Assembly (NCBI GenBank): GCA_020718965.1
Contig: DYRE01000179.1
Location: 1-5,028, forward strand
Length of the DNA: 5,028 nucleotides
Origin: Desulfomonile tiedjei
GTDB lineage: Bacteria; Desulfobacterota; Desulfomonilia; Desulfomonilales; Desulfomonilaceae
Reading direction: 5' to 3'
Numbering within the stretch: position 1 is the stretch's first letter; every line of letters begins with the position of its first letter. Shown here one piece after another: positions 1-5,028 of the stretch. The translations under genes and the position numbers were made by a program. The notes beneath the pieces are model-generated. The model made no database searches. It was not told where the DNA came from and saw only the letters and a program-made list of their open reading frames with translations.

Positions 1-1095
1 CTTAAAGAAGCCTACTTGTTGAAGAGGAAAAACAAAGGATCAACAGATCCTGGAAGTTACGAGAGCAAGAAGAGAACTAAAGAAGTACTTCCCAAAGGCG
101 CAGCCATCTTGCAGAGGATATCAAGCGACAATAGCGTCCGTGCCACATCGGAAGCACCGACTCAAGCCCGAGAAACCGACCAGCATTCCTCTTATCTTGT
201 GCTTAAAGCTCTTGATAGAGTTCCAAGCAACAGGGTAGGAAACCCATTTTTTCGTCCCGATGAATTTGAATTCAGCGGTCCTCACCAACGCGAGTCTCAA
301 ATCAAAAGCGCCTCGATAATACCACCTAGTGTAACTGACGCCAACTCAGAGCCTAGTCTTCCCGATCTGACTCCTCTCAAAAATCGGCATGTGGTGGTTA
401 TAGACCCTGGACATGGGGGAAAGGATCCTGGGGCGGTTTCTTTCGATCGCAAGATTACTGAAAAAGATATTGCGCTAAAGTTGTCCAAACTCATCAAAAA
501 GAATCTGGAAAAACTTTCTCCAAACATCGAGGTTTTCCTCACCAGAAGTGATGACAGTTTCCTCAGCCTCAAGGAAAGGGCCAAGATTGCGAATTCCCAT
601 GACGCCGATGTTTTTATTTCGGTTCATTGCAATGGTTCAGATTTTAGGTCCGCTAGTGGTCCTGAAATTTTTTATCTCAGCAAGTCCAGTTCAAGGGGGG
701 CAATGAGAGCGGCGGCAAGAGAAAACGGGGTTTCCCTGAGTAAGATGACCGACATTGAAGCCACTTTGATCGATCTGCTAACAACTTCAAAAACTAGTGA
801 ATCGATCAGGCTTGCCAATGTTGTTCACAGTTCCCTGTTTGCAACTGACGTTAGCGATGGCTTGACGTTTCGGGACAGGGGAGTGAAACAGGCTCCGTTT
901 TACGTTCTTATCGGAGCCACAATGCCTGCGATACTTGTCGAATGTGGATTTGTCGACAATCTGGCTCAGCAATCTCAAGATTTTAGGGGGAATTTCATAA
1001 AATCGGTAGCCCTTAAGTTAGCTTCAGGAACATTGGACTATCTTTCAAGACTTCCCGCCAATCCTACTAACAGGTCGGTTGCTCAACCTCGATGA
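1..1095 (+). CDS. N-acetylmuramoyl-L-alanine amidase (Amidase_3, AmiC-like), 5' end cut by window
   Basis: This zinc amidase cleaves the bond between N-acetylmuramic acid and L-alanine in peptidoglycan. The family acts in the periplasm in cell separation and wall turnover. Residues are counted from the first in-frame codon at position 1. The first 125 or so residues are polar, rich in Ser, Pro and charged residues, and look like a disordered linker; I see no AMIN or TPR repeat there. The catalytic domain covers about 130-350. It shows IDPGHGG with zinc ligand H138, ITEKD with E154, a LTRSDD-x4-SLKERAKIAN block, ISVHCN with H209, and RGVKQAPFYVL followed by ILVECGF with catalytic E314. Residues about 237-285 form the extra helical segment seen in AmiB/AmiC-type enzymes, where it is known to autoinhibit the active site. 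The frame is open to the left edge. The TTG codons at 16 and 19 have only a weak AAGAAG upstream, so the true start, and any signal peptide, probably lies outside. The stop overlaps the archease start. Confidence 0.93.
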   Translation, partial: LKEAYLLKRKNKGSTDPGSYESKKRTKEVLPKGAAILQRISSDNSVRATSEAPTQARETDQHSSYLVLKALDRVPSNRVGNPFFRPDEFEFSGPHQRESQIKSASIIPPSVTDANSEPSLPDLTPLKNRHVVVIDPGHGGKDPGAVSFDRKITEKDIALKLSKLIKKNLEKLSPNIEVFLTRSDDSFLSLKERAKIANSHDADVFISVHCNGSDFRSASGPEIFYLSKSSSRGAMRAAARENGVSLSKMTDIEATLIDLLTTSKTSESIRLANVVHSSLFATDVSDGLTFRDRGVKQAPFYVLIGATMPAILVECGFVDNLAQQSQDFRGNFIKSVALKLASGTLDYLSRLPANPTNRSVAQPR

Positions 1096-1526
1096 ATCAA
1101 CATACCCTTCCCTGGAAACTTTTAGAACATCCTGCTGACATTAGAATCGAGGTATACGGAACTAATTTGGAACAGATCTTTCTGAACTCCGCTTTAGCGA
1201 TGACAAGCATTATTACTGGGACTGATGGCAATACTGAAGAATTGTTTGGCAAAAACCTTTCTTTGAAATCAGATTCCCTGGAAGATCTGATTGTGGACTG
1301 GCTCAGAGAAATTCTTTTTTTGTTCAATGTGAAGAGATTTGTTTTTTGTGACGCTTCCCTGAAGATTGACGAAACAAATACCATTGAAGCCAGACTATTT
1401 GGATATTTCACTGAAAGCTCTGATCGATTTCTGGACGGCGTAGAAATTAAGGGAATCACATACCATGGGCTGTTACTTGAAAAAACTGGTGACGGTTTTT
1501 TAGCCCGGATTATTTTTGACGTCTGA
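1092..1526 (+). CDS. Archease, RtcB-activating protein
   Basis: Archease is a small metal-binding protein that speeds guanylylation of RtcB and allows multiple turnover; it acts in the cytoplasm on RNA ligation. At 144 residues this matches the usual family length. The family pattern is visible along the whole protein: an N-terminal LLEHPADIRIEVYG block, a central SLEDLIVDWLREILFLF segment, IKGITYHGLLL, and a C-terminal ARIIFDV ending. D16 in the HPADI motif and D143, next to the last residue, correspond to the conserved aspartates that bind the metal in characterised archeases. D45 may be the third. The ATG at 1092 overlaps the amidase stop as ATGA. No Shine-Dalgarno sits at a useful distance (the nearest AGG is 17 bases upstream), so translation probably depends on reinitiation after the amidase. 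The next gene is rtcB, its known partner, which makes the call firm. Confidence 0.95.
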   Translation: MNQHTLPWKLLEHPADIRIEVYGTNLEQIFLNSALAMTSIITGTDGNTEELFGKNLSLKSDSLEDLIVDWLREILFLFNVKRFVFCDASLKIDETNTIEARLFGYFTESSDRFLDGVEIKGITYHGLLLEKTGDGFLARIIFDV

Positions 1527-1557
1527 CCTTTTGGTTTCTCCGTTACCTTTTCAGAAA

Positions 1558-1563
1558 TGAGGA
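1558..1563 (+). promoter_or_regulatory. Ribosome binding site of rtcB (decides the start)
   Basis: TGAGGA lies 5 bases before the ATG at 1569. The other in-frame ATG at 1557 overlaps this motif and has only TTTTCAGAA in front of it. The site therefore favours 1569, and the protein from there (483 residues) fits the length of long-form RtcB. Confidence 0.7.
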
Positions 1564-1568
1564 TTAAA

Positions 1569-3020
1569 ATGCCAGGCCAGAGAAAATTCAAACTCAGGCG
1601 GATTGACGAAACACGTTGGGAAATTCCAATGGTGGGGGGAATGCGTGTTCCTGGACTAATTTTTTCAGATTCCAGCCTTTTGCCCGATATTGAAAAAGAC
1701 AATAGTTGTGAGCAGGTTTACAATGTGGCCCACCTACCTGGCATTGTGTCATATTCAATAGCTTTACCAGACATTCACTGGGGATATGGTTTCCCCATCG
1801 GAGGTGTAGCCGCATTCGACCTTGATGACGGCGTAGTGTCCCCCGGAGGTGTGGGCTACGACATTAACTGCGGAGTTCGTCTGGCTACCACCGGTCTCAC
1901 CAGAAAAGATGTCATCCCCAGGATCAAGGAGTTGGTTGATTCACTGTATTCAACAATTCCGAGTGGTTTGGGATCCACAGGGAAAATCAGACTCAACAGG
2001 AAGGCCTTGTCTGAGGTTGTTAAATCAGGGGCTGGCTGGGCCGTTAAGCAGGGGATGGGTGATGCGTCGGATCTCGAGCATATCGAAGACCACGGGAGTT
2101 TAACTGGGGCTGAATCCGCGTCGATAAGCGAACGAGCTTTTGAACGTGGAAAAGACCAGCTAGGGACATTAGGGTCAGGCAATCATTTTGTTGAAATCGG
2201 CTTCATATCGGAGATTTTTGAATCAGAAGTAGCTCAAGCCTGGGGATTGTTCCCTGATCAGGCAACCTTGATGATTCACAGTGGATCGAGAGGATTCGGG
2301 TATCAGATCTGTGATGAGTTTTTGGCCCGTATGATTAAGAACATCTCGAAAGAAAGGATCGAACTGCCGGACCGGCAATTGGCCTGTACTAAAATTAGCA
2401 GTCCTCTGGCCAGAGAATATCTTTCGGCTATGGCGGGGGCGGCCAATTTCGCGTTTGCGAACAGGCAAATTCTCATGAATTTGGTTAAAGAGACCTGGGA
2501 AGTATCTATGGGGCTGTCCCCAGGAAAGTTGGGGCTTAGTCTGTTATATGACGTTTCACATAATATCGCTAAAATTGAGGATCACGTTGTAAATGGTAAA
2601 AAGGTTAAACTATGTGTGCACAGGAAAGGAGCTACAAGGGCTCTGCCTCCATTTCATCCCTTGTTGCCCGGGCGTTACCTCAAATCCGGTCAACCTGTTT
2701 TAATCCCTGGAGACATGGGGCGCTGTTCCTTCATATTGGTCGGGGCGCAGGGGGCTATGGACCAGACCTTTGGATCGGCGTGTCATGGCGCTGGAAGAGT
2801 TCTTTCAAGAAATGACGCTTTGCAGAGGACCAAGGGACGATTCATCGAACAGGAACTCCAGGATCGTAACATTTACGCTCGGTCCGCTGGGCGAAAAACC
2901 ATGCGGGAAGAATTTCCAGAAGCGTACAAAGATGTTGTTTCAGTAGTGAATGTGGTCCAAAAAGCCGGCCTGGCCAGAAAGGTGGCATCCATTAAACCGC
3001 TGGGCGTAATAAAAGGATAG
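1569..3020 (+). CDS. rtcB: RNA-splicing ligase RtcB (3'-phosphate/5'-OH, GTP-dependent)
   Basis: RtcB joins RNA ends carrying a 2',3'-cyclic or 3'-phosphate to a 5'-hydroxyl, using GTP and Mn2+ through a histidine-GMP intermediate; it serves tRNA ligation and RNA repair. The protein is 483 residues, close to the 481 of the Pyrococcus horikoshii enzyme, and its active site aligns almost without gaps. Metal ligands are D98 and C101 in GYDINCGVR, H206 in GSGNHFVE (with N205 and E209), H237 in MIHSGSRG and H331 in DVSHNIAK. H406 in CHGAGR is the expected guanylylated histidine, and the penultimate K482 matches the GMP-contacting K480. All catalytic residues are present, so it should be active. 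The loop reads GDMGRCSF instead of the GSMG form I recall from the archaeal enzyme; I take this as a subfamily trait. An ATG at 1557 would add four residues but lacks a ribosome binding site. The gene sits 42 bases after archease, its activator. Confidence 0.97.
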   Translation: MPGQRKFKLRRIDETRWEIPMVGGMRVPGLIFSDSSLLPDIEKDNSCEQVYNVAHLPGIVSYSIALPDIHWGYGFPIGGVAAFDLDDGVVSPGGVGYDINCGVRLATTGLTRKDVIPRIKELVDSLYSTIPSGLGSTGKIRLNRKALSEVVKSGAGWAVKQGMGDASDLEHIEDHGSLTGAESASISERAFERGKDQLGTLGSGNHFVEIGFISEIFESEVAQAWGLFPDQATLMIHSGSRGFGYQICDEFLARMIKNISKERIELPDRQLACTKISSPLAREYLSAMAGAANFAFANRQILMNLVKETWEVSMGLSPGKLGLSLLYDVSHNIAKIEDHVVNGKKVKLCVHRKGATRALPPFHPLLPGRYLKSGQPVLIPGDMGRCSFILVGAQGAMDQTFGSACHGAGRVLSRNDALQRTKGRFIEQELQDRNIYARSAGRKTMREEFPEAYKDVVSVVNVVQKAGLARKVASIKPLGVIKG

Positions 3021-3043
3021 TTTTTGAGCGAACTTAGTACGGG

Positions 3044-4306
3044 TTATCTTTTGCTCGATAATCTTTGAAAAACCGGGCTATCAGGAACGAAGCAGTATAG
3101 TATCGACGCTATCGTCAGCAATATGCAGCCTACTATCCATATAAACCTGAAATCCGCTGATCCGGTAAATTGTGAAACTTCCCCTCCCGCAATTATCCCC
3201 AAAAACTGGGTTATCAAAGCAGCTCCCAAAATGGTGAAAAGATTTACGGCGGTCATGGCCTGAGCGCTTATCGAGGTCGGAACCAGCTCCTTTATGTGCG
3301 CGTAAGAAATTTGCCCTGGCGCTGTGAGCATTCCTAGCCCAAAAAAAGTCAAAAAAATAATCGATGAATTTGGATTCTCCGGCCAGAAGCACACGGATCC
3401 TGCCAATATTGCGGACCCGGTCATTGTGAGTAGTATTACTTTCTTTCGGGACCGAACGACCTTGTCACTCAAATACCCGAAAAATGGCAATCCAACCATG
3501 TAACCTAGCCCCAAAAACAGTAGGGCGTTGGCTGCGGCCATATCGGTAAACCCGAGACCGTAAACAAGGAAAGGCGTAGCCCACAGGCCTTGAACCGCAA
3601 CAAAATATCCGTACCTGACGAAATTTGCGAAGCTTATCACCCAGTAGGGGTACATTCTGACCAGCTTTTTAAAACCATCCATCAGTTTTGGTCGCTTTGA
3701 GGTCTTCCGGGAGTGACCGGGAGGATAATCTCTCATCACCAGGACAAACAAGGTTATAATTATACTGTCGACAACGGCAAATATCATGAAACAGGCACGC
3801 CAGCCTACCGCCTCGCTCATCCACGCCAGCGGCGTTGCAGCGAAAAGATTTCCTACAACACCTATGGCTACAACCGTGCTACTGAGTGACGCAAACCGGT
3901 CGGGCGGAAACCATACCGCCAGCAGAGCCAGGACTACCATGAGATTTCCGCCCATTCCAATCCCGAGTAACAGTCGTCCCAGGACGAGTTGTTCGTAGGA
4001 TGAACCTGTCGCAAATACTATCGCTCCAGCCAGAGCCGCAAAACCTAAAAATATTGTAACAATGCGAGGCCCGAGTCTGTCTATCGCCAATCCCAGGGGC
4101 AACTGGCACAGGGCAAAACCATAGAAAAAAGCCGCTGACAGGTCTCCTAGTTGTGATGTGTCGAGTTTTAGCTCATTAATTAGAGAAGGCGCTAATACTG
4201 CTACCGAGACCCTATAAAACATGGAGATGATGAAATTCATAGAGCCGACTACAAATATGGCCCATCTCCTGAGGCTTCCCACGGCAGGATCTATTAAAAC
4301 TGACAC
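3044..4306 (-). CDS. Major facilitator superfamily (MFS) transporter, substrate unknown
   Basis: This is an inner-membrane secondary transporter. From the GTG at 4306 it has 420 residues, normal for 12-helix MFS proteins. Hydrophobic segments lie at about 15-35, 57-73, 82-100, 107-130, 143-163, 171-191, 221-248, 258-278, 290-308, 315-335, 347-373 and 388-407, with a basic loop at 192-220 between the two halves. The loop 2-3 signature G-x3-D-R-x-G-x-R is at 72-81, and its half-repeat GYLSDKVVRSRKK starts at 277. A Tyr-Arg pair (Y31, R32) sits at the end of helix 1, and GRLLLGIGMGG in helix 4 resembles motif B. Neither the motifs nor the neighbours reveal the substrate. The start is uncertain: GTG 4306 has GGAG 7 bases upstream, while TTG 4366 would give 440 residues but has only a weak GGG. 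The gene converges on rtcB with 23 bases between stops, and no convincing terminator is seen there. Confidence 0.9.
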   Translation of the reverse strand: MSVLIDPAVGSLRRWAIFVVGSMNFIISMFYRVSVAVLAPSLINELKLDTSQLGDLSAAFFYGFALCQLPLGLAIDRLGPRIVTIFLGFAALAGAIVFATGSSYEQLVLGRLLLGIGMGGNLMVVLALLAVWFPPDRFASLSSTVVAIGVVGNLFAATPLAWMSEAVGWRACFMIFAVVDSIIITLFVLVMRDYPPGHSRKTSKRPKLMDGFKKLVRMYPYWVISFANFVRYGYFVAVQGLWATPFLVYGLGFTDMAAANALLFLGLGYMVGLPFFGYLSDKVVRSRKKVILLTMTGSAILAGSVCFWPENPNSSIIFLTFFGLGMLTAPGQISYAHIKELVPTSISAQAMTAVNLFTILGAALITQFLGIIAGGEVSQFTGSADFRFIWIVGCILLTIASILYCFVPDSPVFQRLSSKR

Positions 4307-4313
4307 AGTGCGG

Positions 4314-4317
4314 CTCC
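4314..4317 (-). promoter_or_regulatory. Ribosome binding site of the MFS gene (decides the start)
   Basis: On the minus strand this reads GGAG, within ATGGAGCC, 7 bases before the GTG at 4306. It supports GTG over the upstream TTG at 4366, which lacks a good site. Confidence 0.5.
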
Positions 4318-4339
4318 ATAAAACCAGTTGAACGAGGGT

Positions 4340-4349
4340 TTCGCGCGAA
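4340..4349. repeat. Palindrome TTCGCGCGAA, copy 1 (candidate operator)
   Basis: Perfect 10-base palindrome, 33 bases upstream of the preferred MFS start codon on the minus strand. Read on the minus strand it is followed by an A, giving the 11-base string TTCGCGCGAAA that it shares with the second copy at 4533. A repressor bound here would sit in the MFS leader or promoter. No known regulator is assigned. Confidence 0.5.
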
Positions 4350-4449
4350 TCAGTATGTTCTGTCAAACTATTTGACCCATTAGAAGCATTTTTCTTGAAA
4401 AATTAGAAATCTTTTGAAGTGAAACAAAAATCTGTAATGTTTTTATCGT

Positions 4450-4463
4450 TTGAATTGATTCAA
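4450..4463. promoter_or_regulatory. Palindrome TTGAATTGATTCAA, candidate operator
   Basis: Two perfect 6-base half-sites (TTGAAT and ATTCAA) with a 2-base centre. It ends 3 bases before the -35 box of the promoter candidate at 4467-4496, a typical place for a dimeric regulator. The sequence is AT-rich, so chance is possible. Confidence 0.3.
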
Positions 4464-4466
4464 TCT

Positions 4467-4496
4467 TTGACGATTTCTTGGAACTGGTGGTAGACT
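4467..4496 (+). promoter_or_regulatory. Candidate sigma70-type promoter, distal
   Basis: TTGACG, an 18-base spacer and TAGACT (4 of 6 to consensus). It would start transcription near 4503 and leave a leader of about 180 bases before the secreted-protein gene, with palindrome copy 2 inside the transcript. It was found by eye and is not scored. Confidence 0.3.
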
Positions 4497-4532
4497 TTTA
4501 GAGTAATCACAAATAGCCCAACCCTTTGAACC

Positions 4533-4542
4533 TTCGCGCGAA
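4533..4542. repeat. Palindrome TTCGCGCGAA, copy 2 (candidate operator)
   Basis: Second perfect copy of the palindrome at 4340-4349, 193 bases away centre to centre. It lies 14 bases upstream of the TTGACA at 4557, so it is placed to act on the right-hand gene as copy 1 is on the transporter. The run of C and G stands out from the AT-rich surroundings. Confidence 0.5.
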
Positions 4543-4556
4543 AGCCCAAAAACTTC

Positions 4557-4583
4557 TTGACAAAATGTGCCTTTTATTATACG
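4557..4583 (+). promoter_or_regulatory. Candidate sigma70-type promoter, proximal
   Basis: A perfect TTGACA is followed after 15 bases by TATACG (4 of 6). The spacer is shorter than the usual 17. Other AT-rich -10-like strings overlap nearby (TATTAT at 4575, TATATT at 4589), so the exact -10 is open. Transcription from here would give a leader of about 95 bases for the secreted-protein gene. Confidence 0.4.
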
Positions 4584-4638
4584 CATTGTATATTCCGTAA
4601 ATTTTGCCCTTAAAAGTTGTTTTAACTTTTTTAGTCTG

Positions 4639-4664
4639 GCGAGAGGAGTTTTCTCCCGCTTTTT
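4639..4664 (+). terminator. Terminator-like hairpin in the leader of the secreted-protein gene
   Basis: GCG (4639-4641) can pair with CGC (4657-4659), and GGAG (4645-4648) with CTCC (4653-4656), around a TTTT loop with an AGA bulge. Five T bases follow at 4660-4664. The shape fits a weak intrinsic terminator or attenuator, or just a structured leader. It sits between the promoter candidates and the ribosome binding site. Confidence 0.35.
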
Positions 4665-4670
4665 AGGATT

Positions 4671-4676
4671 AGGAGG
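4671..4676 (+). promoter_or_regulatory. Strong ribosome binding site of the secreted-protein gene
   Basis: AGGAGG stands 8 bases before the ATG at 4685 and only 2 bases before the in-frame ATG at 4679. The spacing picks 4685. Confidence 0.8.
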
Positions 4677-4684
4677 ATATGGCT

Positions 4685-5028
4685 ATGAGACGTGGATTAA
4701 TCCTGTTCGTCGGTATCCTGGCTTTGGCATTGGCTCCGACGTTTGTTGGCGCGCAGTATTCCGGAGCTTTTGGAATATCTGGGTTGCCGAGCATGCCGTC
4801 TATGTTTGGCGGTTCAGGTAAATGTGGCGATGCTGCCGCACCGGGAATCGCTCCTGCTTTTTACGTTGGCTGGGGGATTCCTCAAGATCGCAATACCAGC
4901 GTTTCCCTGACAGCTCAAAACCTTGGCGCAAACAATGTGAGAAATATTGATATCAAAATGCCTACCAACGGTCTGTGGCTGGGCGCTGCTCTGCCTGTTT
5001 CTTTGACTGCGCCATCCCAATGTGGAAA
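4685..5028 (+). CDS. Secreted protein of unknown function, Sec signal peptide, 3' end cut by window
   Basis: The frame stays open for 114 codons to the right edge. Residues 1-23 form a classical signal peptide: two arginines after Met, a hydrophobic core rich in Leu, Ala and Val, and a VGA cleavage motif before Gln24. The mature part begins with a low-complexity stretch rich in Gly, Ser, Pro and Met (24-46). Then come C47, a YVGWGIP segment, and alternating polar and hydrophobic runs such as SVSLTAQNL and LWLGAALPVSL that suggest beta strands. C113 follows near the edge, so a disulfide with C47 is possible. There is no lipobox cysteine at the cleavage site, so it is probably not a lipoprotein. 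I do not recognise the family; a periplasmic, surface or outer-membrane beta protein would fit, but that is inference. The start is set by AGGAGG 8 bases upstream. An ATG two codons earlier is too close to that site. Confidence 0.8.
   Translation, partial: MRRGLILFVGILALALAPTFVGAQYSGAFGISGLPSMPSMFGGSGKCGDAAAPGIAPAFYVGWGIPQDRNTSVSLTAQNLGANNVRNIDIKMPTNGLWLGAALPVSLTAPSQCG

Larger units (their letters stand above)
4307..4684. other. Divergent intergenic regulatory region
   Basis: About 378 bases separate the preferred MFS start from the secreted-protein start, unusually long beside the tight gene spacing to the left. The region is AT-rich, and I see no gene in it. It contains two copies of a 10-base palindrome, one 14-base palindrome, two right-facing promoter candidates, an AT-rich hairpin (stem 4612-4618 with 4624-4630, loop GTTTT) and a terminator-like hairpin before the right-hand gene. 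I found no convincing left-facing promoter for the transporter. TTGACA occurs on the minus strand at 4366-4361 but has no matching -10. If TTG 4366 is the true MFS start, the region shrinks to 4367-4684. Confidence 0.7.

Noticed and set aside
1097..1702. Minus-strand reading frame of 201 codons
   Set aside because: It lies antisense to archease and the start of rtcB, both of which show full family motifs; it has no recognisable protein features.
2449..2462. Inverted repeat TTCGC-GTTT-GCGAA resembling the TTCGCGCGAA palindrome
   Set aside because: It lies within conserved rtcB coding sequence and has a 4-base insertion at the centre; best explained by codon content.
2701..2735. GDMGRCSF in RtcB as an active-site defect
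   Set aside because: All metal ligands, the guanylylated histidine and the C-terminal lysine are intact, and this loop variant seems normal for bacterial long-form RtcB.
3021..3060. Possible bidirectional terminator between rtcB and the MFS gene (GAGC at 3025 with GCTC at 3053)
   Set aside because: Only four pairs across a loop of about 24 bases, with a mismatch next to them; not a convincing hairpin.
4361..4366. TTGACA on the minus strand as a -35 box for the MFS gene
   Set aside because: No acceptable -10 box occurs 15-19 bases downstream.
4612..4630. AAAAGTT-GTTTT-AACTTTT hairpin as an intrinsic terminator
   Set aside because: The stem has a single G-C pair and would be too weak; it is noted only as part of the leader.
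4567..4821. Plus-strand reading frame of 84 codons overlapping the secreted-protein start
   Set aside because: It has no ribosome binding site, starts inside the promoter region, and overlaps out of frame a gene with a perfect Shine-Dalgarno and signal peptide.

Overview
The window looks like chromosomal core DNA from a Gram-negative bacterium, most likely a deltaproteobacterial lineage in the old sense (Desulfobacterota-like). That placement is an inference. It rests on an AmiC-like periplasmic amidase, a long-form RtcB of about 483 residues paired with archease, a secreted protein with a Sec signal, and moderate GC content by eye. No rRNA, tRNA, CRISPR array, insertion sequence or phage gene was recognised.

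Positions 1-3020 form a compact plus-strand cluster. It starts with the 3' part of an N-acetylmuramoyl-L-alanine amidase gene that runs off the left edge. The archease gene follows through a 4-base ATGA overlap. After 42 bases comes rtcB, the RNA 3'-phosphate/5'-OH ligase. Archease is the known activator of RtcB guanylylation and turnover, so the last two genes form one RNA ligation/repair unit. The amidase acts on peptidoglycan and appears to share the transcript without an obvious shared pathway.

Positions 3044-4306 hold a convergent minus-strand gene for a 12-helix major facilitator superfamily transporter, separated from rtcB by only 23 bases. Its best-supported start is a GTG with a GGAG ribosome binding site, not the more upstream TTG.

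Positions 4307-4684 are a divergent, AT-rich regulatory region. It carries two copies of the palindrome TTCGCGCGAA about 193 bases apart, a second palindrome (TTGAATTGATTCAA), two candidate sigma70-type promoters facing right, and a terminator-like hairpin just before a strong AGGAGG.

From 4685 to the right edge is the 5' part of a gene for a secreted protein with a clear Sec signal peptide. I do not recognise its family.

No clear new multi-gene system is visible. The most unusual signal not explained by the genes is the duplicated palindrome in the divergent region. The most interesting gene context is the translational coupling of a cell-wall amidase to the archease-RtcB pair.
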